Source: Abyssalbus ytuae
GTDB lineage: Bacteria; Bacteroidota; Bacteroidia; Flavobacteriales; Flavobacteriaceae
DNA: 64,000 bases
Assembly (NCBI RefSeq): GCF_022807975.1
Contig: NZ_CP094358.1
Location: 496,001-560,000, forward strand
Reading direction: 5' to 3'
In this document: piece after piece, positions 29,116 through 38,618 of the stretch
Layout of the letters: every line of letters begins with the position of its first letter
Position numbering within the stretch: position 1 is the stretch's first letter
Translations under genes and position numbers: made by a program
The notes under the pieces: generated by a model
Seen by the model: the letters and a program-made list of their open reading frames with translations, nothing else
The model's database searches: none
Told to the model about the DNA's origin: nothing

Positions 29116-30114
29116 TTATTCAAATAATCGTTTTATCGTATTTTCATCCAACTGTCCATTATAAATTCTATCAATCACAATACATTCTCTGTTAATAATG
29201 TAACCAGTTGGTATAGAAAACACTTTATATGTAAGAGCTATATCTCCATTAAACGATGATGTGTCTACCAGGGAAGTCCAACTGATTTCGTCTTTTACGG
29301 AGGCTTTTTTCCATTTAGTAGGATCAGGGTCTAATGAAATACTTATAATTTCAAATCCTTTATTTTTATACTTTTCATACATTTTATTAAAAAATGGATG
29401 TTTTTTTCTGCATATCCCACACCAAGAAGCCCAAAAATCTAAATAAATATATTTACCATAAAAAGATTTCAAGCTAACCTCATTGCCATTGATATCTTTT
29501 AAAGTAAAATCAGTTACTTTAGATCCAATTTCAAAGCCTTTAGATTTTTCTATATATTTTGAAATAACCTTTCCACATTTTGAATTTTTAATCTTAAAAT
29601 CTAAACCGTCAAACAAATTTTTAATTTCTTCGTTTTTAAGACTTCCTCTCATATCCATTAGTATATATGCACAATATTCGTAATTTGAGTGGGATTTTAT
29701 GAAATCGACTTTTGCCTTATAATTAGCTGATTCTGAGTTTATTTCTCTTAAAAATTCCATTTTCTGATTTTGTATCTGACCGCCTTTAATAATTGCAGAA
29801 TCAAAATCTCTATCTCTAAGGTCAATTTCCACATCGGAATTATCTATGAACAAGAAATCTCTTCGCTTACCTTTCAATTTATCAATTCTTATAAAAAATA
29901 AGTTGTGTCCGTCAATTGGTTTGATGTCAAATCTAAAAGTATTATTTATAATATAGGTAGTATCAAAAGGTTTATCCATTTCGACATTCCTTAAAAGCAC
30001 TTTAGTGCTATCATTCAAATTACTTGTATAACCAATTAGTGTATGGTTTTGAGAGTGAGTGTTAAATAAATTACATAATATAGTAAGAGATGTAATTATT
30101 ATTGCTTTATTCAT
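29116..30114 (-). CDS. TlpA-like thioredoxin with DUF4369-type N-terminus
   Basis: 332 aa with a signal peptide (MNKAIIITSLTILCNLFNTHS). The N-terminal half (about 22-190) matches the DUF4369-type domain of Bacteroidota thiol reductases. The C-terminal half is a TlpA/ResA-like AhpC-thioredoxin fold with the redox pair Cys232-Cys235 in FWASWCGICRKKHPFF and the cis-Pro region SIPTGYI. Likely a periplasmic disulfide reductase serving cytochrome maturation or oxidative-stress repair. Stand-alone gene; the parE relic begins about 75 bp upstream of its start. Confidence 0.9.
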   Translation of the reverse strand: MNKAIIITSLTILCNLFNTHSQNHTLIGYTSNLNDSTKVLLRNVEMDKPFDTTYIINNTFRFDIKPIDGHNLFFIRIDKLKGKRRDFLFIDNSDVEIDLRDRDFDSAIIKGGQIQNQKMEFLREINSESANYKAKVDFIKSHSNYEYCAYILMDMRGSLKNEEIKNLFDGLDFKIKNSKCGKVISKYIEKSKGFEIGSKVTDFTLKDINGNEVSLKSFYGKYIYLDFWASWCGICRKKHPFFNKMYEKYKNKGFEIISISLDPDPTKWKKASVKDEISWTSLVDTSSFNGDIALTYKVFSIPTGYIINRECIVIDRIYNGQLDENTIKRLFE

Positions 30115-30189
30115 TTTATTATATGTTGTTGTTTAATGACTGTTAAAGAATCCCGTCCGTTAAGATTTTAAAGTTACTTAATTTTCAGA

Positions 30190-30313
30190 TTAAAAACTGA
30201 CATTTGTAATTCCGACCAGCCCCACAGATTCGTTCTGGCAGGGTAAACTCCTGACTCCATCTCCCGAAGGTAATGCCTGAAGCTGCCATAGAAGAAATTT
30301 TATAAACACCCAT
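30190..30313 (-). pseudogene. parE toxin relic (left copy)
   Basis: An ATG at 30313, overlapping the end of the parD relic in the way parDE genes usually overlap, starts MGVYKISSMA, a normal ParE opening. The frame then jumps: in the next frame FRHYLREMESGV continues the ParE core helix. About 20 codons between these parts are missing when compared with ParE proteins in general. The relic at 40211 preserves other parts of the same gene. Non-functional. Confidence 0.6.
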
Positions 30314-30488
30314 CGGCGCGAAGTTTTTCTTCTACCTCTTTCATAATGTCGGATACGGATTGGTCACTAACCCCACTTTCAAAACCTTCATCGATGGTTA
30401 ATTTTAACCTGGCAAACTCATCATTCCTAGCCTGGTCACGTCTTACGAAATCACATATATATTCACTGTCAGTCGTTTTTTGATTCAA
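30300..30488 (-). pseudogene. parD antitoxin relic (left copy), N-terminally truncated
   Basis: 62 codons from an ATG. The segment SEYICDFVRRDQARNDEFARLK and the following IDEGFESGVSD through EEKLRADG match the C-terminal two thirds of ParD/CC2985 antitoxins. The N-terminal ribbon-helix-helix DNA-binding strand (about 25 residues) is absent and the upstream sequence is non-coding, so this cannot be a complete antitoxin. The reading frame itself is still open. The last codons overlap the start of the parE relic. A frameshifted copy lies at 40309. Confidence 0.7.
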
Positions 30489-30639
30489 ACAATATGACTT
30501 AGAATCTGTTCTTTTTATTATAATTACACTTTTATAGCTCAGACTTATTTCCCGGAATACTTGCTTTGCTCGGGATACTGAGTGAAAACAAAAAAGCTGA
30601 ACAAAAAATTTGTTCAGCTTTTGATTGTCGGGATGACTG
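30381..30639. repeat. left copy of long direct repeat (259 bp identical), ends in tRNA-Pro 3' fragment
   Basis: By eye, identical to 40390-40648 (offset 10009). Similarity continues to lower coordinates through the rest of parD with a few differences and one indel, and weakly through parE. The right edge of the repeat contains 12 bases (30628-30639) that equal the 3' end of the tRNA-Pro gene at 40637, after which the two copies diverge completely. A tRNA terminator hairpin lies inside. Confidence 0.93.
30591..30622 (-). terminator. terminator hairpin (left copy of tRNA-Pro terminator)
   Basis: Inverted repeat AAAAGCTGAACAAA / TTTGTTCAGCTTTT. It is an exact copy of the hairpin just downstream of tRNA-Pro at 40600, here without an intact tRNA gene in front of it. 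Confidence 0.75.
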
Positions 30640-31033
30640 AACTATCGATCATCTCGTATATTGTTAATAATCAAAACGTTACTTTATTTTTTCAAGAACA
30701 GGTAACCGAATAGGCAACTTTTGCCCTGATTAACTTTTATTAAACGAATATAATGAAATACAAGGAATTAATTCCAAATAAAATAGCATAACTCCTATTA
30801 AAAAGAAGCTCGTCGAATAGATGTGATAAATCAAACCTTCCCACTGGTCTTTTTATTTAAACCAAAATATTGAAGACCAAGAATAATCATACATCAAAAT
30901 TTTCGTTATCTATTCTAGAAATGAATCTGAAAAATGTGTAATTATAGTTCAAGAGAGGTGATTGGTCTTAAGCCTGTAGCGGAATGGTAGGTTTTTAGGT
31001 TTTTTATTAAATTCTCAATCGATTTTAGTTTTT
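30640..31033. other. gene-free stretch at the left inner edge of the repeat-flanked segment
   Basis: 394 bp, AT-rich, with stop codons in all frames and no tRNA, hairpin or integrase fragment that I can recognise. It should contain the promoter of the AraC-type gene at 31034, but no clear box is visible. Confidence 0.5.
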
Positions 31034-32098
31034 TTGAATTATTTTAGCCGGTTTGGAGAAAGCGTTCCGTTATTTATGTTAAATATAATTCAAATAATCG
31101 CTCTTACACAGGGCGTGTTTCTTTTAAGTGTCCTGTTTGTGAAACGAGAAAGTTACAAGCGGGTAAATTTCTTACTACTTTTAGGTTCAATCATTGCATT
31201 GCTTTTGAACGTTATCGGAGATGATGATTTCAATCTGTTTTTTTCTAATGCTAATTGGTATTTTTTCCAATCACCATTAATCATCACACTGTTCTTTTTA
31301 TTAATAAAGTATCACAATTCTAAACAAGATAAATTTCAACTTAGAGACCTTCTTTATTTTATTCCATATTTGTTTTTTATTACTCTTCAAATCGTAGAAG
31401 ACGTTGATGGCTTAGATAAGAACACAGGGGTAATAATAGGAGAAATTCTGGCAGGCGTAACACTATTAGTTTATTTAGTTTATACCATCTATGATATCAT
31501 TAAGAACAAAAAGGAAAGATGGATGCTGTTTTTTATAGTGCCTTATGCGTTTCTGAATTTAATAGACGAAATTTCATTTATTATAACAACGAGCCATGAT
31601 AATTTCTCCTTCCTAGAAAGTTATGGAATTATTGGATTATCAGCAATACTTCTCTACATGATATTATTTAAGCTTGTTGTATCACCAAAATCTGTACTAC
31701 CAAAGGCGGATACCAAGGCTTATAAAACTTCAAGCCTTAGTAAATCCAAAGCAGAAGTATATAAAAGAGAGTTTTTAAGGCTCATGGAGAAAGAGAAGCT
31801 TTTTACTAATAGCAATATAACGGTCAACCAAGTAGCTCAAAAGATGGGTATTCCCAGACAGTACTTATCTGAAGTCTTGAATGTGTACTTAAAATCCAAT
31901 TTTCAGGACTACCTAAACAAGTACAGAGCTGAAGAATTTGTTGAATGTCTCAAGGATGATAAGTTCAAGAATTATTCCATTATGGGCATTGCCAACGAAG
32001 TTGGTTTCAAATCCAAATCTTCTTTCAACACTACCTTTAAAAAAATATACGGGGTTACCCCTAGTGAGTTTAAAAAGACATTACCTTCAGTAGTTTAG
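31034..32098 (+). CDS. membrane-anchored AraC-family regulator
   Basis: 354 aa. Seven hydrophobic segments occupy about residues 15-220, followed by a linker and a C-terminal AraC helix-turn-helix domain (about 245-354): NITVNQVAQKMGIPRQYLSEVLN and GIANEVGFKSKSSFNTTFKKIYG are the two HTH units. Such 7TM-AraC proteins sense an envelope signal and bind DNA while in the membrane. An ATG at residue 15 (MLNIIQ) is an alternative start. It sits upstream of the TonB receptor gene on the same strand and is the natural candidate for its regulator. Confidence 0.88.
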   Translation: MNYFSRFGESVPLFMLNIIQIIALTQGVFLLSVLFVKRESYKRVNFLLLLGSIIALLLNVIGDDDFNLFFSNANWYFFQSPLIITLFFLLIKYHNSKQDKFQLRDLLYFIPYLFFITLQIVEDVDGLDKNTGVIIGEILAGVTLLVYLVYTIYDIIKNKKERWMLFFIVPYAFLNLIDEISFIITTSHDNFSFLESYGIIGLSAILLYMILFKLVVSPKSVLPKADTKAYKTSSLSKSKAEVYKREFLRLMEKEKLFTNSNITVNQVAQKMGIPRQYLSEVLNVYLKSNFQDYLNKYRAEEFVECLKDDKFKNYSIMGIANEVGFKSKSSFNTTFKKIYGVTPSEFKKTLPSVV

Positions 32099-32612
32099 AC
32101 CTTACCTTTTATCCTTATTCTTTATGAAAGAATTGCGTTCCTAATCCGTTTTCAAAAAAACTCTTAGAAATTAAAGGAGACTCCACTTTCTGATAGATAT
32201 CGGATTATTTCCTTAAATACAATTGTGAAATATTGATATTATGGCAGTATCCAGGAGGGCTATTTGGAATCGATAGCCTTAAATAGTACTGTCCAATCTG
32301 CAACGGATTTTTTGCATTGCCATGTCTTTTAAGCCAAAACTTAAACCCACAAATCCTTACCGTCCCAAATACAAAAAATAGCCGAAAATTTTACCGCTGG
32401 CGTCTTTCCAAGTGCGAGAAGCGCATTTAGAACCTTGTGAAACCACATAAGCAACAGAATACAATACTTTAATAATCAGTTAGTTAAAATTACACTCACC
32501 ACAAACAGGTACTGAAAGCGGATTCAAAACCTATTTCATTTTGACCTCTATAGAGGCAAGTCTAATTTTACCTCGGTTGAATGAAAACCTTAATCTAAAA
32601 TTTCTAGTAATT
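32099..32612. other. 514-bp leader before the TonB receptor gene
   Basis: No convincing gene. Short open fragments on the plus strand (for example one beginning near 32319 with MSFKPKLKP) are broken by stops and might be remnants of an older gene. The final 100 bp must hold the TonB receptor promoter and leader. Confidence 0.4.
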
Positions 32613-35021
32613 ATGAAAAAAACAAAGCAATTAAAACCCTTGAGGTCTAGAAAAAGGAAAGCCTTATTTGTGGTGATAATGTTGTGTCCAGTATTCTTTT
32701 TTGCACAAACAAAATATACAATTAGTGGTGTAGTTAAGGATGCTGCCAACGGTGAAACACTCTTAGGGGCAACTGTACTTTTAAAAGGTACTTCCATTGG
32801 AAGTACGACCAACGAATATGGTTTTTATTCTATTACAGCGCCTGAAAGTAATTATACCTTAACCATTTCCTATTTAGGATTTACAACTTTTGAAAGGGTT
32901 ATAAACCTTAGCTTTGATCAAAAGCTGGACATTGAACTCAAAGTGGATGCCGCTGAATTGGATGAAGTAGTCATCACAGCTGAAGAATCAAAGAAAGTAG
33001 ACCTCCGAACACCACAAATGAGTGTGGCAAAACTCTCAACTAACGACATCAGACAGATACCTGTTGTTTTGGGTGAGGTAGATTTGATTAAGTCCATTCA
33101 ATTGCTTCCAGGTGTTACCAACGCCGGCGAAGGTGCATCGGGCTTCAATGTACGCGGTGGTGCAGAAGACCAAAACCTAATTCTTTTGGATGAAGCAATT
33201 ATTTACAACGCCTCCCATTTGTTTGGTTTCTTCTCAGTGTTTAATGCTGATGCCATTAAGGATGTTAAGCTTTATAAAGGAGGTATTCCTGCTCGTTTTG
33301 GAGGGAGGGCTTCTTCGATACTGGATATACGTCAAAAAGACGGAAATAGTAAAGAATTTGAACTCACTGGGGGTATTGGGGCTATTTCCAGTCGTTTGGC
33401 AGCGGAAGGGCCAATGTTTAAAGACAAAGGTTCGTTTCTAATGGCTGGTAGAGCTGCTTATGCAAATATATTCTTAGCCTTGGCCGGTGAAGATAGTAGA
33501 GCCGGATTTTACGATTTAAACCTGAAAACAAATTATGAAATTGATGAAAAGAACAAACTATATCTATCCGGTTATTTAGGTAATGATAATTTTAATCTCG
33601 CAGGATTTTTTACTAATTCATACGGAAACCTCTCAGGAAACTTGCGATGGAATCATATTTTTAATAACAAGTTATTCTCCAATGTATCCTTAATATACAG
33701 TCGATATAATTATAACCTGGAAATTCCTATTGAAGGAATTGATTGGACCTCGGATATCAGCAATTATAATGTACGATATGATGTAGGCTATTATGCAAAC
33801 GATAAATTAAAATTTGATTTTGGAGTAAATGGTATTTACTACAACTTTAATCCAGGTAAACTCAACCCTTTAAATGCAAATTCGGGTGTTAATCCAGAGA
33901 AATTAGACGACAAATTTGCTTTAGAAGCAGGAGTGTATGCAGGTTTAGAGCATAAAATTTCTGATAAGCTCACCGCTCAATACGGCTTGCGTTTCAGTTA
34001 CTTCAATCGACTAGGAAGGCAAACCTTAAACAATTACACCAATAATTTACCAGTAGTGTACAACGAAGAATTAGGCATTTATGAGCGTGCCGACCCTATT
34101 TCCAGTACCGATTACGGTAAGGGAAAAAGTATAACGACATTTAATAATTTAGAACCTCGGCTTGCACTTTCATACCAGCTTAACGAAAAGTCTTCCTTTA
34201 AGGCAAGTTATAACCGAATGGCTCAATACCTGCATTTAATTTCCAACACCACATCAGCCACGCCATTAGATGTTTGGGCCCCTAGCGGAAAGTTTATTGC
34301 ACCACAAATTGCAGACCAATATGCTATAGGCTACTTCAGAAATTTCAGGGAAAATATGTTTTCTATTGAAGCCGAAGCCTATTACAAAACAATCGACAAC
34401 AGGGTAGATTATATCAACGGCGCAGAACTTATAGCACAAAACACCATTGAAACCGAAATTTTAACTGGTGAAGCCCGTGCTTATGGCTTAGAATTTTTAT
34501 TGCGAAAAAACAAAGGCGATTTCACAGGTTGGCTGTCATATACGTGGTCAAAATCGCAACAGCGAACACCCGGTGGAGCAGCAGGCGGATTGGGCATTAA
34601 CAACGGAAAATGGTATAGCTCCAACTGGGACAGAACCCACGACTTTTCGTTTACCGGAAGTTACAAGCTCAACGAGAAATGGCGATTTGGAGCTAATATG
34701 GTATTCCAAACAGGGCGACCTGTTACCTATCCCAACGGACAGTTTGTATACAACGGATTATCCGTAGCAACTTATTCTGAAAGGAATGCAGACCGATTGC
34801 CGGCCTACCACAGATTAGACCTTTCTGCAACCTTAACACCTCGAAAAAATAAAAATAGAAATTGGCAAGGCGAATGGGTATTCGGCATATACAACGCTTA
34901 TAACCGAATGAATGCAGCCTCTATTTCCTTTGGCCAAAATCAAGAGACAGGTGTAACTGAGGCCACTCGTACTTCCATATTTGGTATTGTTCCTTCAGTA
35001 ACATATAACTTTAAATTTTAA
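32613..35021 (+). CDS. TonB-dependent outer-membrane receptor with carboxypeptidase-like N-domain
   Basis: 802 aa from the ATG at 32613, chosen because it is followed by a signal peptide (RKRKALFVVIMLCPVFFFAQ); an in-frame ATG 72 bp upstream is unlikely. A CarboxypepD_reg-like domain (about 33-115: YTISGVVKDAANGETLLGAT) precedes the plug (about 125-230: GASGFNVRGGAEDQNLILLDE) and a 22-strand barrel that ends in the expected aromatic residue (VTYNFKF). Partner of the DUF4249 lipoprotein 4 bp downstream. The substrate is unknown; such pairs lack SusD and are not typical glycan importers. Confidence 0.93.
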   Translation: MKKTKQLKPLRSRKRKALFVVIMLCPVFFFAQTKYTISGVVKDAANGETLLGATVLLKGTSIGSTTNEYGFYSITAPESNYTLTISYLGFTTFERVINLSFDQKLDIELKVDAAELDEVVITAEESKKVDLRTPQMSVAKLSTNDIRQIPVVLGEVDLIKSIQLLPGVTNAGEGASGFNVRGGAEDQNLILLDEAIIYNASHLFGFFSVFNADAIKDVKLYKGGIPARFGGRASSILDIRQKDGNSKEFELTGGIGAISSRLAAEGPMFKDKGSFLMAGRAAYANIFLALAGEDSRAGFYDLNLKTNYEIDEKNKLYLSGYLGNDNFNLAGFFTNSYGNLSGNLRWNHIFNNKLFSNVSLIYSRYNYNLEIPIEGIDWTSDISNYNVRYDVGYYANDKLKFDFGVNGIYYNFNPGKLNPLNANSGVNPEKLDDKFALEAGVYAGLEHKISDKLTAQYGLRFSYFNRLGRQTLNNYTNNLPVVYNEELGIYERADPISSTDYGKGKSITTFNNLEPRLALSYQLNEKSSFKASYNRMAQYLHLISNTTSATPLDVWAPSGKFIAPQIADQYAIGYFRNFRENMFSIEAEAYYKTIDNRVDYINGAELIAQNTIETEILTGEARAYGLEFLLRKNKGDFTGWLSYTWSKSQQRTPGGAAGGLGINNGKWYSSNWDRTHDFSFTGSYKLNEKWRFGANMVFQTGRPVTYPNGQFVYNGLSVATYSERNADRLPAYHRLDLSATLTPRKNKNRNWQGEWVFGIYNAYNRMNAASISFGQNQETGVTEATRTSIFGIVPSVTYNFKF

Positions 35022-35025
35022 AACA

Positions 35026-35862
35026 ATGAAGAAAATAAATATATATAACAGATTATGGCCACTGATCATAATAATAGGACTATTAAACTCGTGTACCGAT
35101 GTCATAGATGTTAATGTCCCGAACGGCGGTGCACGATTGGTGGTTGATGCATCCATTAACTGGCAAAAAGGTACTTCGGGAGAAATACAAACCATTAATC
35201 TAAGAGAATCAACTGCTTTTTTTGATAACAATCCAGATGTTCCTGTTACGGGTGCTTCAGTAACAGTAACCAAAGAAAACGACGGGTCAACATTTGTGTT
35301 TGCCGACCAGGATAATGGTAGTTACACTGCAACCGATTTTATTCCTGAATTAGACTCATCGTACACCTTGGAAATCCTTTACAACGGCAACTCCTACACG
35401 GCAACCGAAACCTTAATTGCTGCACCTGTTATTAATCGAGTTGAGCAAACCATTGAAGGTTCAGGTGGTGACACAGAAATTCAGCTTCAAGTATTTTTTG
35501 ACGACCCCGGAGCTATTGAAAATTATTATTTAGGTGAATTTACTCCGTCCAATTTACCACTACCATCTCTTGCAGTTATTAGCGATGAATTTACAGATGG
35601 CAACGAAAATTTTATTGAGAACGATAATGACAAATACATTGCTGGAGTAACTGTAGGTATTAATGTGTATGGTATTTCACAACGATATTATGACTATTTA
35701 AACATCTTGATTCAACAATCTGGAAGTGATGAACAAGGGCCTTTTCCAACTACCCCGGTACAGTTAAAAGGAAACTGTACCAATGTCAATGATTCTAACG
35801 AAGAAGTATTAGGATATTTTAGGTTAGGTGAATTTGATACTACATCATATACGATTGATTAG
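35026..35862 (+). CDS. DUF4249-family lipoprotein
   Basis: 278 aa with a lipobox ending at Cys23 (IIGLLNSC). Typical DUF4249 features: VPNGGARLVVDASIN early, then a beta-rich repeat with VTGASVTVT, GSYTATDF and SYTLEILYNG. The family is coupled to TonB receptors without SusD and is thought to cap the receptor at the cell surface. Four bases separate it from the receptor gene. Confidence 0.9.
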   Translation: MKKINIYNRLWPLIIIIGLLNSCTDVIDVNVPNGGARLVVDASINWQKGTSGEIQTINLRESTAFFDNNPDVPVTGASVTVTKENDGSTFVFADQDNGSYTATDFIPELDSSYTLEILYNGNSYTATETLIAAPVINRVEQTIEGSGGDTEIQLQVFFDDPGAIENYYLGEFTPSNLPLPSLAVISDEFTDGNENFIENDNDKYIAGVTVGINVYGISQRYYDYLNILIQQSGSDEQGPFPTTPVQLKGNCTNVNDSNEEVLGYFRLGEFDTTSYTID

Positions 35863-36071
35863 CAATAGGATAAAAAGGTGGTTTTAAGGCATAAAATGCG
35901 TATGGGGAACTATTGATGATTGAATGAATAAAAATTTATTTGTGTAAATAAATTTTTAATACGCATCCCGAACTACCTTTATTTTTCCTACAATTTTCCG
36001 CAGACAGATTTGCATTAAAATGCATGAGAATCCGATGAACTCTAAGAAAGTTCAACGCAAAAATTTAATAA

Positions 36072-37115
36072 ATGAATCCGAAAAAATTCATCAACACTAT
36101 AAAGAGTAAAGCATTTAGACATCTTACTGGTAGTTTTAAAAACAAGATAGGTAAAACAGTCAGTAATAATGATGATATAAAAAAAATCCTAATTTGTAGA
36201 CCTAATCATAGATTAGGAAATTTACTGTTACTTTCACCTTTGGTTCAGGAGTTGGAATCCACATTCCCAAATAGCAAGATCGATCTGCTAGTAAACCAAT
36301 CCTGCGCTATACAACTATATCAAAATTATGAAAATGTTAACCAAGTCATTGCATTTCCTCATAATCCCTTCAAAAATCCCATAAAGTACATAAGAACGTT
36401 TGTACGGTTCAGAAGCAAGAAATATGATCTGGCCATAAACGCCGTCAAGGAATCTTGTTCTGGAAGCTTGTTTACGAGCATTTCCAATGCAAGCTTGAAG
36501 TTTGTAGGTGATAGGGGTGCGGATAAAAAAGAAAGACATATTGCAAGGCAAGTGATCTATTCCTTGAGGGAGTTTTTATCCAGTATAGGGGTTAAGCCAA
36601 ATGATGCGATTCCAGCCAGCTTGGACTTGAGACTTGCGAATGATGAACTGATCCATGGTGGTAGTTTGGTTTATGACATCGTTCAAAACGCACAACCAAC
36701 CATTAGCTTGTGCACACATACCACGGATACCAAGTGCTATACACAAACATGGTGGCTTGATCTATATGAACATTTAAAGAAAGCATTCCCAGATGTAAAC
36801 ATTATTGAAATACTTCCAAAAGAAAATATCTCTAAAATCGGCTTCAAGGCCCCTGCGTTACATTCCGTCGACATAAGGGAATTGGCGGCTATGATTGCAA
36901 ACACAGATGTTTTCATTGGAGTCGATAGTGGAGTTATGCATCTAGCCAGCTCGTCGCTTACCCCCACCATTGGTCTGTTCTCAGTTACGGACACAGAAAA
37001 ATACGAGCCTTATAACGAAGGAAGTGTCGCCGTAAACATCAATGAGGTAGAGATCGATGCGTTGATAGCAGTTGTTAAAAATGTGCTTTATCCAAATCTA
37101 AATACTACAGCTTGA
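36072..37115 (+). CDS. GT9-family glycosyltransferase (heptosyltransferase-like)
   Basis: 347 aa, cytoplasmic. GT9 features: N-terminal ILICRPNHRLGNLLLLSPLVQEL, in place of the usual RxxGDxxLxxP with Asn instead of Asp, and C-terminal nucleotide-sugar pocket FIGVDSGVMHLASSSLTPTIGLF. The family adds heptose or other sugars to the lipopolysaccharide core. The position immediately upstream of two PAP2 phosphatases and a phosphoethanolamine transferase points to lipid A/core modification. Confidence 0.9.
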   Translation: MNPKKFINTIKSKAFRHLTGSFKNKIGKTVSNNDDIKKILICRPNHRLGNLLLLSPLVQELESTFPNSKIDLLVNQSCAIQLYQNYENVNQVIAFPHNPFKNPIKYIRTFVRFRSKKYDLAINAVKESCSGSLFTSISNASLKFVGDRGADKKERHIARQVIYSLREFLSSIGVKPNDAIPASLDLRLANDELIHGGSLVYDIVQNAQPTISLCTHTTDTKCYTQTWWLDLYEHLKKAFPDVNIIEILPKENISKIGFKAPALHSVDIRELAAMIANTDVFIGVDSGVMHLASSSLTPTIGLFSVTDTEKYEPYNEGSVAVNINEVEIDALIAVVKNVLYPNLNTTA

Positions 37116-37150
37116 GGCTCATAGGTAACATCACAATTTCACAAAGAAGT

Positions 37151-37714
37151 ATGTTTAGTTTTAGAGCTTTAGTTGTGCTTGTCTTTTTGAGTTCGTCACT
37201 AACGTATGGGCAGCTGGAGCCTCTAACTCCATCTCAAAAGACCAATAAAACAGCAGGAGATGTTTTGCTTGGTACAATGCCAGCTTTGACTATGGGGTCT
37301 ACCTTAATTTGGCAAGATGGTCAAAAAGGAACTTATCAATTTTCCAAATCCTTAGTGGGCACCATTGCATTAACGTATGGTTTAAAGCTAGTCATAAACA
37401 AAGAACGGCCGAATAATGAAAACAACAATAGTTTTCCATCTGGTCATACTTCTGTCGCATTTGCCAGTGCTGCATTTGTGCAAAAAAGATACGGTTGGGA
37501 ATATGGCATTCCTACCTACCTCTTGGCAGGATATGTTGGGTATACAAGGATTAAAGCAAACAAGCACGATGGTTTGGATGTGCTAGCGGGTGCGGCGATA
37601 GGTGTTGGAATGAGTTATTTGTTCACCAAACAGTATGATGAGAAAAAGAAGTTAGGAATTTCTTCAGGCTTTATTGAAAACACCCCTATCATAGGTTTAA
37701 CCTACAAATTTTAA
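37151..37714 (+). CDS. PAP2-family phosphatase (first copy)
   Basis: 187 aa from the ATG at 37151; an in-frame TTG at 37112 overlapping the GT9 stop is an alternative start. A signal-like hydrophobic start (RALVVLVFLSSSLTYG) is followed by the PAP2 active-site motifs: KxxxNKERP-like VINKERPNN, the PSGH motif in FPSGHTSVAFA and a third motif around GYTRIKANKHDGLDVLAG, where an Arg and His are conserved. PAP2 enzymes remove phosphate from lipids such as undecaprenyl diphosphate or lipid A at the outer face of the inner membrane. Confidence 0.88.
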   Translation: MFSFRALVVLVFLSSSLTYGQLEPLTPSQKTNKTAGDVLLGTMPALTMGSTLIWQDGQKGTYQFSKSLVGTIALTYGLKLVINKERPNNENNNSFPSGHTSVAFASAAFVQKRYGWEYGIPTYLLAGYVGYTRIKANKHDGLDVLAGAAIGVGMSYLFTKQYDEKKKLGISSGFIENTPIIGLTYKF

Positions 37715-37819
37715 TGCCTATTGAATAAGATTACTTAAAAAATAGCCAATCAATTAGCTGCCTTGCCCATCCTTTATTGGATAGATGGGGTTATAATGAA
37801 GTAATTTAAATAAACTAAA

Positions 37820-38611
37820 ATGAATAAAATAATAATTATACTTTTTCTATTCTTGTGCGTTTTAAAGGTTAATGGACAAAACACGGCAGTTGACTCTACA
37901 AATTTTAAGATTCACGGACAAAGCGTTTCAATTGACTCAATAAAAAATAAGAAACCCATTGAATTCAACTACAAATCGCTCATAATTCCGACTGCTTTAA
38001 TAGGATATGGAGTTGTTGGTTTTACAAACCCTTCTTTAAAAGATATTAATACCAGTGCAAAATATGACTTGAGAGGTTATGATGATAAGAAATTAAAAAT
38101 CGACGATTTCGCTCAATACAGTTCGTTTTTATCAGTATATGGCTTAAATGCGATAGGCATTCAAGGAAAACACAATTTTAAAGATAGGACAATTATTTTG
38201 GGAACGGCATATCTTCTTATGGGTGGCTCTGTAAATATTCTTAAAAAAACTACAAAGGTAACCCGGCCGGATGGCTCTTCTTCAAATTCGTTTCCCTCGG
38301 GGCATACGGCTACAGCTTTTATGGGTGCCGAATTTTTATATCAAGAATACAAGGATCTATCGGTTTGGTATGGTATTACCGGATATCTGGTTGCTGCTGG
38401 CACTGGTCTTTTTAGAATATACAACGAAAAGCATTGGCTTACCGATATTGCCACAGGTGCCGGAATCGGAATTTTAAGTACCAAAATAGCCTATTGGATG
38501 CATCCATGGATGAAGAAGGCTTTTTTCAAGGACAAGGAAAAAACAACTGGAATTGTGATGCCTTTTTACAATGGTAAAGAGTATGGATTGGGATTATCAT
38601 TAAGATTCTGA
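37820..38611 (+). CDS. PAP2-family phosphatase (second copy)
   Basis: 263 aa, signal peptide at 1-19. The three phosphatase motifs are KVTRPDG, SFPSGHTATAF and FRIYNEKHWLTDIATGAG. It differs strongly from the first copy except around the motifs, so the two are not a recent duplication. Eight bp upstream of the phosphoethanolamine transferase gene; PAP2 genes are common companions of eptA/mcr-type genes, where they may recycle the lipid by-product. Confidence 0.9.
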   Translation: MNKIIIILFLFLCVLKVNGQNTAVDSTNFKIHGQSVSIDSIKNKKPIEFNYKSLIIPTALIGYGVVGFTNPSLKDINTSAKYDLRGYDDKKLKIDDFAQYSSFLSVYGLNAIGIQGKHNFKDRTIILGTAYLLMGGSVNILKKTTKVTRPDGSSSNSFPSGHTATAFMGAEFLYQEYKDLSVWYGITGYLVAAGTGLFRIYNEKHWLTDIATGAGIGILSTKIAYWMHPWMKKAFFKDKEKTTGIVMPFYNGKEYGLGLSLRF

Positions 38612-38618
38612 TGTATGT